Below are positions 34,684-45,477 of a DNA stretch of 64,000 nt, piece by piece (the first letter of the stretch is position 1; each line of letters starts with the position of its first letter). The position numbers and the translations under genes are program-made. This DNA comes from Torreya grandis (Eukaryota; Streptophyta; Pinopsida; Cupressales; Taxaceae): assembly GCA_037957365.1 (NCBI GenBank), contig JARHVA010000001.1:10670501-10734500 (forward strand). Direction: 5' to 3'. A model generated the notes under the pieces. That model saw only the letters and a list, made by a program, of their open reading frames with translations, did not search any database and was not told the origin of the DNA.

Positions 34684-35056
34684 TGCAATTTGGGCAATCT
34701 TGTGGGCGAAACCCTGATTTTTTAAATTTGGCTATATCTAAAAAACGGTTGCGAATTTCTCCGCAATGTTTTTACTAAAGGTGTGAAACCATTAAATTAA
34801 GCTTCCATTAAAATTTCAGATCATTTGGATCTGTTTTACAAAAGTTATCTCCATTTTAAGGTTTTTCATAAAATTGCTCTATAATGCGCAATTCAAAGAA
34901 TTTTTTTGAGTTATTTACATTTTTTGGAAAGCTTAGAAAAATTTGTCTAGGGTATGTTGTTTGTATGTTTTGATTTGAGGCCGACATAAGTCCAAAATCG
35001 CTTGGTCAAAGTTGGGTCAAAAGTGTCAATCAGGTTCAACATTGTAAAGCCCTTTT

Positions 35057-36230
35057 ATGGCAGGTCCACAAACTCGGAGCCGAGGAAAGGGTGTTGAAAC
35101 TCCAGGTAAAACTCCTAACAAGGAAGAGATGGAGTCAAAACGGGGATGTACTAGATCCTTTGTACCAGGTTTCTCTGACAAAGATCACAAAGTGAGCCAG
35201 CTTGACTATTGTGTGCAAGGCATTCAAAGTGAGGTGCAAGGCATACAATCTAATATGAAATCCATAAAAGATAGTTTGGTCGATATCATAATGACTTTGA
35301 AAAATAATCAGTCAAATCATCCACCTATCACTATTGCACAACCCCACTAGGGTGGTTCTCCCAACCAGTCTACTTCAAATCCAACTACATGACCACAGAG
35401 GAACCTGTTACCAAAGGTGGATATGTGCAAATTTGATGGAAAAGATCCACTCAATAGGATCAACCAAATGGAAAAAAAATTTGATCTGCATCAGATCCCA
35501 AGTGGACAGAAGGTTACCATGGCATCCTTGTATCTTGAACCTGATCAATTCATTTTGTATCGATGGTTGTGTGCTCAAAAGAAAAAGATGACTCTCAGTG
35601 TCATCTGGTCAGTTTTTACAGAGGAGCTACAATTACACTATGGCAATAGTGTGACAGAATTACTTCAGCCAACTGGCAAAATTGCGATACACTGGCTCCG
35701 TCAAAGATTATATTCATCATTTTTAGAACCTATCCTTACGTGTGGAGACAATTTCTAAGGAGAACTTGAATGACCTATTTTTGGGTGGATTCAAGGACCA
35801 CATTCAACATGAGGTACGCATGTTTAATCCACTTAAGATTTTTTATTCTATTATCATGGCACGTAGAGCTGAGGAAAAATTCATAGCCAACGAGAAGCAA
35901 CCATTCACTCACTTCAAAGATCGTAGCATATCAACACCAACATTTCCTCCACCTACCAGATTGACCTCTCAACAAATTGAAGAGAAGCGTGCAAAAGGAT
36001 TATGTTTCGGTTGTGACAGCAAGTGGAGCAAAGGACATAGATGTGTTGAGAAGAAGTTATTCTACATTGAGGGATCCAATGAAGTTGAAGAAGAAGATGA
36101 TGCCTCCAATGATGATGAAGAAGAGATAGAGGAGGTCCCTGAAGATTCCCAACCTATAATCTCTTGTCATGCACTTGCAGGTATTAGCACTCCACAAACT
36201 TTTAAGGTGGTGAGTTTCCTCAAGAAATAG
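35057..36230 (+). pseudogene. E3 gag
   Basis: An ATG at 35057 starts MAGPQTRSRGKG. A coiled-coil-like stretch (VQGIQSEVQGIQSNMKSIKD) follows, then a gag core in later frames (VDMCKFDGKDPLNRINQMEK and FLGGFKDHIQHEVRMFNP). A zinc-knuckle-like CFGCDSKWSKGHRC precedes an acidic segment (EEEDDASNDDEEEIEEV). At least two stops and one or two frameshifts interrupt it; the part 35742-36230 is open. It ends just before the protease frame, separated by a single stop codon near 36228. Confidence 0.82.
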
Positions 36231-36233
36231 AAG

Positions 36234-37280
36234 GTGACAGTGCTGATTGATTCGGGAAGCACACATAACTTCATCAACCATAAGTTGGCCACTCGATTGA
36301 ACTATTTCATCTACCCAGCACCAGAATTGCAGGTCATGATTGCAGATGGTGGCATAATTAATTGTTCAGGCAAATGCCATAGTATTAAGCTTGCTATGGG
36401 TGAGTACAATCTAGATTCTCCTATGTTTGTTATTCCCATGGGTAGCACAGACATTGTTTTGGGAGTCCAATCGCTGACAACCTTGGGTACCATTGAGATG
36501 AACTTCCAAGAACTATTCATGTGCTTTCATTCTGAAGATAGGAAAATTGAACTACATAGATTACAAGCAAAATCTCCACAATTGATTAGTTCACATCAGA
36601 TGACCAAGATGCTAAAAAAGGAGGCAGAGGGAATTATTGCACGATTATGTTCCATAGAAGCTCAACCCATACAGGCATCTACACATCCTGATCTACAGAT
36701 GATTCTTGATGTGGAGCACATTCAGCATCAACAAGAGGTTTTGGCTAGTTTGAGAGAGAATTTGGCCTTGGCACAAAAAATGATGAAGCAACAAACAGCG
36801 CAACACCGTAGTGAGCAAAATTTTGAGGTGGGTGACTGGGTATTTGTACGTTTGCAGCCTTACAAGCAGATGTCCTTAAAGCAACAGAAAAAGGACAACA
36901 AACTTGCTCCTAAGTATTATGGCCCTTATCAAGGTCTGCAAAAAATTGTAAGTGTGGCTTACAAGCTTGAGTTACCTCATTCATCTCGCATACACCCAGT
37001 ATTTCATGTTTCATGTTTAAAGGTCATTGGACAGAAAGTTTCAGCCCATATAGAGCTCCCAGAACTAGATGGACGTGTCATTTTGGAACTAGAGAAGATC
37101 CTCCAAACACATACTAAGAAGTTGAGAACCAGAGAGATTAGGGAATATCTGATCAAGTGGAAGAACCTGAGTAGTGAAGATGCAACTTGGGAAGGTGAAG
37201 ATTTTTTGCAACAACATCCAGAGTTGTTCAACGTTGAGGACAACGTTGGTCTGAAGGGGAAGGGCATGCTACGCCCCTAA
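36234..37280 (+). CDS. E3 protease fused in frame to integrase C-terminus and chromodomain
   Basis: This uninterrupted 348-codon frame starts in the protease (VTVLIDSGSTHNFINHKLA, active-site DSG near residue 6; DIVLGVQSLTTLG near residue 80). It has a pol linker to about residue 160. Then, without RT, RNase H or integrase core, it passes into the end of integrase (RENLALAQKMMKQQTAQHR, GDWVFVRLQPYKQ), the GPY/F module (APKYYGPYQGLQKIVSVAYK) and a chromodomain (REYLIKWKNLSSEDATWEGE). The stop lies inside the 3' LTR. The internal loss kept the frame. It is the longest intact retroelement frame in the window. It may be translated as a gag fusion by readthrough of the stop before it, but that is inference; the element cannot copy itself without help from a related autonomous element. 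Confidence 0.8.
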   Translation: MTVLIDSGSTHNFINHKLATRLNYFIYPAPELQVMIADGGIINCSGKCHSIKLAMGEYNLDSPMFVIPMGSTDIVLGVQSLTTLGTIEMNFQELFMCFHSEDRKIELHRLQAKSPQLISSHQMTKMLKKEAEGIIARLCSIEAQPIQASTHPDLQMILDVEHIQHQQEVLASLRENLALAQKMMKQQTAQHRSEQNFEVGDWVFVRLQPYKQMSLKQQKKDNKLAPKYYGPYQGLQKIVSVAYKLELPHSSRIHPVFHVSCLKVIGQKVSAHIELPELDGRVILELEKILQTHTKKLRTREIREYLIKWKNLSSEDATWEGEDFLQQHPELFNVEDNVGLKGKGMLRP

Positions 37281-37591
37281 CCTATCGCATGTATTAGGAT
37301 AGGAATAGCCGACTTGTGGCTTACTTATCCCTCTTTGATGCTATTTCACATTTCTCTATGCATTCATTTGGTTAGTAGGTCAGCCTATGGAGTAACCATG
37401 GCCTAGATAGACTATATATAGGAGGTAGTGGGTGACTATTTATCATCAGATTGTGAATTCTGCTCTTATTGAAGCTTGTGGAGGTTGCCCCCTCGAAGTG
37501 GCTTATCTATTATCATATATTCTAATATATTTCAGTCATATTTGGATCTATATCTGCTATTCTACTTTATTGTTGAAGTAATTTCATTACA
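37267..37591 (+). repeat. E3 3' LTR
   Basis: TGCTACGCCCC to TTTCATTACA, 325 bp, matching 34343-34669. A purine-rich tract (GAAGGGGAAGGGCA) abuts its left edge. Confidence 0.88.
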
Positions 37592-38115
37592 GCACTAGGT
37601 CCCTCTTTGTTCTTCAACTGCATGAAATTAGTTAGACTCATTTCTCCCTTAATCTCAAGTGGAAGAGTACTCTACATAACTGGCAGCAATATCATCCATT
37701 ACTGAAGGTTGCATCTCCACCTAGGGAATGGCTTCCTCTCTACGAAGGAAGTTAGGCTGGAAAAGCCTACTTGTAGATCCAATAGTCATTATTTGCGTAG
37801 GAGGGTTGGCTCGTATAGCACTCCCCTCACCATTGGATGGACAGAAAGTATTCATGCCCCACATGGTGCAAATCATTTCAGCCATCATATCTGCCATACG
37901 CTCCTGATTTTGAAAAACTTCTCAAATCGAACATGATCTGCATCTGAATCATCCATATCTTATGCCCTGGTTGTTCAAACCCTTCCCCTTATTGTTCTGG
38001 CCATTTTCTTTTCTCTCTTTCGTAATATCTAACCTCTTTGTCACTGTTTGGCATGTAGGCAACCCTGCAAACAACTAAATGCCCACCGTTGGCAAGGAGA
38101 TGGCTCTAATACCAC
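37592..38115 (-). pseudogene. E2 gag start, leader and primer site
   Basis: On the minus strand this contains the E2 leader and, near 37640-37592, a gag start (MSLTNFMQLKNKEGPS) that parallels the E1 gag start. The primer site GTGGTATTAGAGCC lies at 38102-38115 next to the 5' LTR, with one change from the tRNA-Met consensus. Confidence 0.65.
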
Positions 38116-38976
38116 TAAAATATCCCTTGTAGGACCAAATTAAACAATTATAAAATTTGTAGAAACCCTAACCAAAAATTGCAGAATTCTAAAAAGATCT
38201 ACTTAGACATGAAAATAAAATTCAGACTTCATAGAAACCCTCACAAAAACATGGAAATTCAATCAATTCATTTATCACATCAAATCTGAATTTTTTGAAT
38301 AATTTACAGGCCTGAAAATCAGAATAAGTTATAGCTGATTGTATGAATGCCGAAACACAAAAATCCACCAATCGAACAGTCCTCCAATTGAGATTTGACG
38401 CCTCTAGAGTGTCACTGCTCTCCAAAAGGCCTCTATGCACTGCATCACACCTCAAAAGGCAGCCCTAGCTGCTGCGTCAGCCTCCCAAGGCTCCCAAACC
38501 GTTGCGTCACACTCCAAATGTGCCCTAGATGCCTAAAATGTTGATGTTTTGTCCAACTGTGACCCCTGAACGAAGTCACCAAGAAGAATTGAGGGTTTTT
38601 GTCCCCAAATCTGAAAGCTAATGAGAGTTTTCGTCCTCAATGGTTGAACGTGCAAGCAAGCATGCTTAACTCAAAAGAATTAATTGATAATCGATGATAG
38701 ATGCCGAAAATGGATCTCTCCACCTCCCCTTATACATTTTTCCCTCTGAAACAACTCCAAAAGTGGGACGCTCCAAGGGTTAAAATAATATATTTCAAAA
38801 GTGATCCTTTTTTACTTTCAAAATAAAAAAGTTGCCAACATGAAACTACTTTGGCAACTTAAAAAAAGGAAAGAACTATGTTTCCCTTTTTTTCTTTCAC
38901 CCCTTGGCCGACGAGAAACCAAAAGAAAAAGGCTAAGGGTCTTCATCCTCTCTAAACCCGAGAAGGGGACATGACA
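38116..38976 (-). repeat. E2 5' LTR
   Basis: 861 bp. The plus-strand left end reads TAAAATATCCC (TG mutated to TA) and the right end GGGGACATGACA. Two hairpin motifs at 38589-38608 and 38622-38639 are 33 bases apart. The LTR ends are like those of E1. Confidence 0.85.
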
Positions 38977-38999
38977 ACATCCCCGCGTCTTGTATTACC

Positions 39000-39722
39000 T
39001 GCCAACTCATCTCCAACCTCAATAGCATTTTACAAAATTTGCAAGGCATTCTTATTTGCTTGTCTACGTTCCATTCTAGCAAGAGATTGATGAATCATTG
39101 TCAAAATGTTACTCTGGGAAAACGGCCACAGGTCCTTCAATGCTTGAGAAGTACTACCAATAGCATCTGTAATAGTCAAATTCATATCCTCATCACCCGG
39201 ATCAAGCTCAATCTGTAAGTAGTATGTATTAATGCCAAGGTCCCACCCAAGAACAAAGGGTTCATCTTCCAAACCAATCTCAACTTTATCCTCCCAAGAA
39301 GGAACTCTAACCACCTTAGGAATGCTATTAGTATATTTCAAAAAAATCAAGATCAATAGTGATGGTATTCGATTGTAAAAACTTCCTCAATTCTTCTCTA
39401 AGCACTTTCATCTTAATATTGACCTGCACAACAAGCAAATGGACTATGAATTCTCCATTGAAGAAACACATCATTATTTCTAGCATTCCATAGAAATCAT
39501 AATAACTCAGTGGAAATAAAAAACCAATGCTTTTGCAATAAAAAGAAATACGAACATTCGAGCTAATTAAACCAAAAAAAATATCATTCCAACAAAAAAA
39601 AAATAGCAACAATATTCCAAGCAAACAGATCTCTTGCCAAAATAGATGCAGCAAAAAGACATTCAAACATAATATGTTTAGCAGACTCCACATTACCACA
39701 GAGAAAACAAAACTAGCTACTG
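39000..39722 (-). pseudogene. LINE ORF2 3' fragment (zf-RVT)
   Basis: Translation leftwards from 39720 gives CFLCGNVESAKHIMFECLFA and LARDLFAW, a zf-RVT motif, then LWNARNNDVFL. The frame 39356-39030 is open but has no recognised domain. It directly abuts the tail of the next LINE, as if that LINE inserted into or beside this one. Confidence 0.6.
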
Positions 39723-40287
39723 ATACCATTTTGAACATAAGATAATTATATTAATGTCCAACGAATGACCACAAAAGTAGGTCAAAGAGACTGCAGATAA
39801 CAATGTGTGCAAATACAAAGCGGGAGAACCAAAAGATTCCCGAGAAAGAAAAGAAAAGTACAAAGCCAGAGAAAGTGGCAAAACCAAAAAGAGCAATCCC
39901 ACGAACCCAAAACCGGGGGTGGAAATGAAAACGAGAAGGGAAGACCCACAACAAGTTTGTTCTGCAAAAAGACCATCTCAAACAAGATTTTTTTTGGTTC
40001 AACACAAGAGGACCAGACAACTTTAAACCTATCAGACTAACTCTTAAGAGGGTCGCATACATTCCACTTGTTAAGACCAGGATAGATTTTTGGGGAGAAG
40101 GTCAATCTTTCATATATTTGTTTAGAAGTCACTCCAAGCAAAGGAAGGCCATTTCACATTTTCCCAAAATATAACATCATCTTCCATTAAAAGAGCTGGA
40201 GAAGCAAATTTCAGAGATTAAGTAAATATGCATAAGTCCTAGCTTGAGTTTGAGGGATCTTGTACAGTGCCTTAACCTCATCTCAGT

Positions 40288-43200
40288 TCATCCACTTGCC
40301 AAACCTATAGAAATCCTAAAGATCTTAATAACCTTGTTGAACCAAGTATACGCAAAGCATCCCCTAGTCAAAGCCTGAGGCTTGTCCTTATACATAAGGT
40401 TCCACCATAGTGGTCTGCTCCCCTTACACCTAGTGTCAACCCAAGAAAAAATTGGTTGTTTAACAACCAAGAGCTTCACCTGCTCCCAAACTTTCCAGAT
40501 AGATTGAAAAATAGTGGATCATGTAGGTCTCACTGAAAAAGTGCCAAACATCAAATTTATCATATGGAGTGCTTTCCACTTCCTATGCCCTTTCGGAGTT
40601 CCATTGACAATGTTGAATCTTACCAAAATGTTCAATAGCTCATAATAGACAAAGATCTCATGATCCATTTAACAGATAGAGCGACACCTTGAATCTTAAG
40701 ATCCTTGAGACCCAACCCTCCCAACACTTCGGGTTTACAGCAAATGTCCCACTGAACACCAGGTCTCCTTTTTCCCCCCATTCCATCAAACCATAAAAAA
40801 TCCCTATAAAATATTGTGTAGCTGTTCACAAGAAGATAGCCAACAAACGAATAATATATAGAGAACAAGGAGATAGCTTTTTGACAACCTGAATTCTCCC
40901 AGGTAGAGAATGAAGATGTCCTTGCTATTTAGAAACTTTCTTTGAGATTTTTTCAAAAACCAACTGCCACATATCATTGAAGGAAGGAGAAAGGGCAAAT
41001 AGAATACCCAGGCATCTCACTATCTTGTGGGGCCCTCCCCAAGACCAACCAAGAGAGGAAACCCATTTTGGGGGGTCCTCATCCCATCCTAATAGCAAGG
41101 ATTTAGGAGCAGAAATTTTAGACCCTGATGCAAAGCAGTAGATATCCAATCTCACATTCACTTGACCAAAATCCGCTTGATCCATCTCCAAAAACGAGGA
41201 AAACTAGACATCAATCAGTTCATCTTCATTATGAAGCACAATCCCCTAAGACTACATCTCTAAGAAGATAATGAAGTGCATCTGCAACCATCACAAAAAG
41301 AGCAGGAGCCAGAGGGCACCCTTGTCTAATAGACCTTTGTAGTGCAAAAGATTCTATAAGTTCCCTATTAATTTCAACTTGAGCAATGGCATCTTGAAAA
41401 AGAACTGAAACCATTCTTCTAAATTTATCACCAATCCCTAGGGTACTCATCATGAGATCAATAAAGGACCATTCAATTCTATCATAGGTTTTCTCAAAGT
41501 CTAGAAGGGCCATGCAAACATTCTGCCCCGAGTTCTTGGGCCCAGTTCAATCCTTCCCAACTGGTAATAAGGTTATCCAAGATGAATCTTCCTTCCACAA
41601 ATCCAGTCTGAGTGACTGAAATGATATCTAGAACCTTGGAAAACCTATTGGCTAAAACTGTAGCCAAAATTTTATACGAAACATCGAGAAGGGATATAGG
41701 TCTCCAATTTTTAATCTGTGGTTTATCTTGATCCTTAGTATGAATATGATGATACCTCTATTGATTTGGTGTCCTAGGGTCCCTACTCCGATGGCTTCTT
41801 GATAAACTGAGTTAACCTCATCCACTATCCACTCTTAGAAGCCTTATAGAATTTAGCCGAGAAACCATCCACACCAAGAGATTTATCATTTTTAAGTTCC
41901 TCAATGGCATATCTAATTTCATCAGATGAAACATTCATGTCCAATTCATGGCAGCCTTACTTGAGAGTTTCTGGGGGACACAAAAGGCACATACGGCCCT
42001 GCTCTTATTTATAGACTCAAAGAAGCCATCAAATATAAAAAGGAATTGGTATCATGTCCAAATCATGGGCAGCCTTACTTGAGAGTTTCTCGGGGCCACA
42101 AGAGGCACATATGCCCCTGCTCTTATCTATAGACTCAAAGGAGCCATCAAATGTAAAAAGGGATTGGTAAAAGGAAAAGAAAGCTTGTTGAATCTCACTA
42201 GGGTGATCTAAAACATCACCAATATCCACTGCTGCAACTTTTTTCCTAGTATATTTAGCCTTCAGAATTCTGACGAAATATTCAGTCCCCTTATCACCCT
42301 ATTTAAGCCACATCAACTTGGACCTAATCTAGCCCCCTGAGCAAGATATGTTTGGTAGGCCCTACACTAATGCTTAATAGCAATAAGATATTTCAAAAAA
42401 AACTCATCATTTGGAGCAATCTGGAGTTTAGATTCAATATTAATCAAGTCTTCCTAAATCTTCCTTTCTTGATTCCATCTTAACCAGGCATTCACTTTAC
42501 CATATTCTCTCAAAAAGTTCTAGCAAGAGGTGATGCACTGATTCCAAGTATTGGTCGCTGAAGGGAGGGCAGAGAAATTTTTGGCAATGAGCTACATAGT
42601 TTTCAACCCTTGCAGGCAATCATCATCATTTATATGGAACACGTGAAGCTTGTACAGACCTTTCCACTCTTTAGCCACTTAAATAGGGACTGAAGCAACC
42701 TCAAAGTTCACCTCAATTGGGTGATGGTTTGAGAGAGCGTAAGGGAACCCCTTGACCAGATTATCCTTGTCAACAGGAGAAAGAATGAAGTGATCTCTAT
42801 CAACAAAGAATCTATCAAGCCTTGAATATACTCTTTTTCCTAGACTGATTATTGCACCAAGCTTACCAAACACCCACTATTATTCTTACCTTTAAACAAG
42901 GATCAACCAGCCTTAAAAGCCTCTTCATCTTCAGCCACCAGAAATGCTCATTACCTTTCCATTCAAAAAAATGGCCCTCCAACTTGTCTTCCTTGTTCTC
43001 AACCACATTGAAATCTCCCCCAATGATCCATGGGATACACGTAAAGGTTGTGGGAATCCAATTCCAAAGCTCAGCTCTCTCTTTGTAGTCATTAGGGGCA
43101 TAAAGGGAACAAATTCCAAATTCATGCTCACTAACTTTCAAAGAAACCCAGACAGCCCTATTAGAAAAGGAAAACCTAGAGTTCACCACAAACTGAGCCC

Positions 43201-43432
43201 AATTTTTGCTAATCAGAATGGCAGCTCCTCCTCTGCCTTTATCATGTTTAGCGAAAATGCAAGCAGCACCAGGCCAGATAAAAGAAAGGGCAGAGTTCAA
43301 AGCAAAACCAACGGACTTGACCTCTTGTAGGAGCTGAAAATCCAACCCCTCTCTAGCTCTACAAAAACGTCTGAAAATAGCTCTCCTATCCTAGGCTTCT
43401 AGACCCCTAACATTTCAACTTAACACTTTCAT
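40288..43432 (-). pseudogene. LINE ORF2: endonuclease and reverse transcriptase
   Basis: The start codon at 43432 begins MKVLS, followed by a stop where the family has tryptophan, then NVRGLEA. The APE-type endonuclease has LLQEVK, GRGGAAILISKNW, LYAPND, GGDFNVV and, at 42873-42679, SRLDRFF and SNHHPIEV. RT has LLDFEKTYDRIEW and IRQGCPLAPALF in 41513-41229. The expected (F/Y)ADD box just downstream (about 41190-41230) is not present: the sequence passes from a stop directly into FSSFLEMDQADFG. The C-terminal LINE region follows (FLWFDGMGGKRRPGVQW, GGLGLKDLKIQGVALSVKW). In the family this protein nicks target DNA and primes cDNA on it. This copy is inactive. An internal 117-bp duplication lies at 41935-42168. 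Confidence 0.85.
41935..42168. repeat. 117-bp tandem duplication inside LINE ORF2
   Basis: The block starting TCATGTCCAA at 41935 recurs at 42052 with about ten substitutions (CAGCCTTACTTGAGAGTTTC in both). The length is 39 codons, so the frame is kept, as in the E1 gag duplication. Confidence 0.85.
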
Positions 43433-44848
43433 CAATTAAGAGGATGAAGCACCAGGAGTCTTATTATCTCCTACATTTTTATACAACCTCTCAAAACAAG
43501 CTGAGACTTCGTCACTACATTTTTTCCACCCATTGTCAACCACCACATACTCTGCAGCTTTCCTCTTTCAGAAATCTTCATTAGGGACAATCGTGGAACC
43601 TTGGGCATCGAAAGCCCCTTCTTTTTTCATTCTTTTAGACCCCTGCTTAGATTTGGACCTAGGAGGGTGCAGGGGTTTATCTGTAACGATGAGAACCTCC
43701 ACTTTCCCATCATTGTGGGAAGGCAAGAGAGCAAAAGAAAAATATCCATATCCACCCGAGGGGGGGGGAGCAAGGTCAGGGAGAAAACCGAAGGGGTTGG
43801 CTGGTAAAGAAGAGTCTTTTCTAAAACCTACCAAACCTTCACATCCACCACCAAGGAAGCCGAGAGCCCTATCGAGAACCACCTCAAAAACACAAGCTTC
43901 TATGAGCATGCTAGGAACAAACCCCACCACCAAAAATTGGCAAAGCATCAGCAAAGAGACGGACCTCAAGGGGGAGCCCCCAGGCTTAGCAGCAGATTGG
44001 GACTTACGAACAATCAGGGGGCAATCATTTTTAAGATGATCATCCTTCTTGCAAAGAAAACAAGCATTCAACCCCCCCAACCCTAAAATAGGGAACATGA
44101 ACTCTTTATAATGGATTTTAACACCCAGAGTTTCAAGAAGAGAACAGAGGGTTTCGTCGAAATTAGTAATCTAGCACTCATGTGAGAAAAGGTTATCTTG
44201 GACTCTTCAAATTGTCAAACGTCATTAAGGGGTTTGAGACCCTGAGGTAAAAAGTGCCAAATTTGGATTGGGACATTAGAAAATTCTACCCATTTAGGCA
44301 TCATTTGCAAGACAAGATTTTTCCAATCTATTTCAAGCACCAAGGAAGGGGTTGCAAATTGATCTACCCACATTCCACAAGGGTTTGGAATGAAACATCC
44401 CTTTCAGGATAAAATAAGAATTCTGATTTTTATTGCCCTTAATTCTAAAAATTCATTCAAATACCAAAACAATACATGCAATACAGAAAACCAACAACTC
44501 ACACATGTTCTCTTTGTTTCAGTCAATTGCATACATAGAAAACATTCTGAAAATAATTATGGAAGATACAAATAGCATAATAAAATCAAAATATTAGTTT
44601 TTCGTAATTTTTCCACCAAACCCTAACTTGAAACAACTTAAAGGTGGAATCTTTCTTTGAAAACCTAACTGGAAATGTCCCGAAACAGTACGGCAGTATC
44701 AAAACCTAGTTGCAGCAATACAGCAAACTTCAAAATGGTACGGCAAAACTTAAAAACTAGAGCCCAGCTCAGCAAAGGCAAACCCTAGCACAGAAAAGTC
44801 AATGCCCAGGTATAGCAGGTCTAAAAAGTAAACAGCGAGGTACAACAG

Positions 44849-44941
44849 TGAATAGTGATATGAATAGTAATGCCATAAATAGTGATGTAAATAGTAATGC
44901 CATGAATAGTGATGTGAATAGTAATGCCATGAATATTGACA
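44849..44941. repeat. 27-bp tandem repeat, about 3.3 copies
   Basis: Units begin TGAATAGTGATATGAATAGT and continue AATGCCA, with few changes between copies. It lies inside the solo LTR. Confidence 0.92.
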
Positions 44942-45115
44942 TCAAACTGAAATGTCACTACAAATGAATATTTTCATAATTTTTTGAACTATTGCAACCC
45001 CATACACAACCATAAATGAGCATTTATGAACTTATATGATGGATTTCCTCTAAATTTGAAAGCTCTGGTGTGATCCCTGAATGGAATTACCAAATGGGTT
45101 TGAGGATTTTCGTCA

Positions 45116-45477
45116 TAGATACCAAATCTGGCAAAATCTAGACAAAATCTGACCGGACCCAGATTTTGGTCAGCCTGATAAGTTCATCTAGGTCAGCCCT
45201 TTTTTTTTCAAAAAAAATATTTTTTTATTTTTTATTTTTTAAGGTTTTCTATGCAAAAAAAGGCCCAAGAACCATAAATATGATATAATATTAACATTTT
45301 ATATGATTTTATTAATGTTTTTCATTTTATTTGTCAGTTTTGCATATTTTTAAAACCATGCTCACATATATATTTGTATATATTCCGAATCAGACTTTTC
45401 GAAACTTTTTCAAAAAACGTGAATTTCAGATTTTTTCGCCCTCTCGAACGGATCCAGATTTCCGAACTTGGTAACTA
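45116..45477. mobile_element. MITE-like element, copy A (inside the solo LTR)
   Basis: About 360 bp, matching 58827-59156 along its length (shared ATATAATATTAACATTTTAT and TTTATTAATGTTTTTCAT blocks). The ends form an imperfect inverted repeat: left TAGATACCAAATCTGG, and reverse complement of the right end TAGTTACCAAGTTCGG. No coding capacity. No clear target duplication. Confidence 0.7.

Larger units (their letters stand above)
34343..37591 (+). mobile_element. E3: compact non-autonomous gypsy element inserted in E2 gag
   Basis: The element is 3,249 bp, with LTRs of 327 and 325 bp, an exact tRNA-Met primer site, gag, protease, a truncated integrase C-terminus with chromodomain, and a purine-rich tract before the 3' LTR. 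RT, RNase H and the integrase core are absent. Flanks are GCCCT (34338-34342) and GCACT (37592-37596), a target duplication with one mismatch. E2 gag resumes on both sides. LTRs differ at about 16 positions by eye. Confidence 0.88.
29600..38976 (-). mobile_element. E2: Ty3/gypsy chromovirus-type element, left LTR truncated, interrupted by E3
   Basis: A minus-strand element with right LTR 38116-38976, primer site, gag, protease, RT, RNase H and integrase, and a left LTR lacking its outer part (29600-30160). E3 (34343-37591) is inserted in gag. Motifs and gag start resemble E1, so the two belong to the same clade. Because one LTR is truncated, no target duplication can be read. Confidence 0.85.

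Noticed and set aside
36234..37280. Domesticated host protease-chromodomain gene
   Set aside because: It lies between LTRs with a primer site and target duplication, and its stop is in the LTR, so it is still part of a retroelement.
38589..38639. Hammerhead ribozyme (retrozyme) in LTRs, suggested by GGACGAAAAC in element sense
   Set aside because: GGACGAAA resembles the 3' part of the hammerhead core, but I found no CUGANGA partner at suitable distance in the E2 LTR and the stem arrangement does not fit. I keep the motif only as a simple hairpin.
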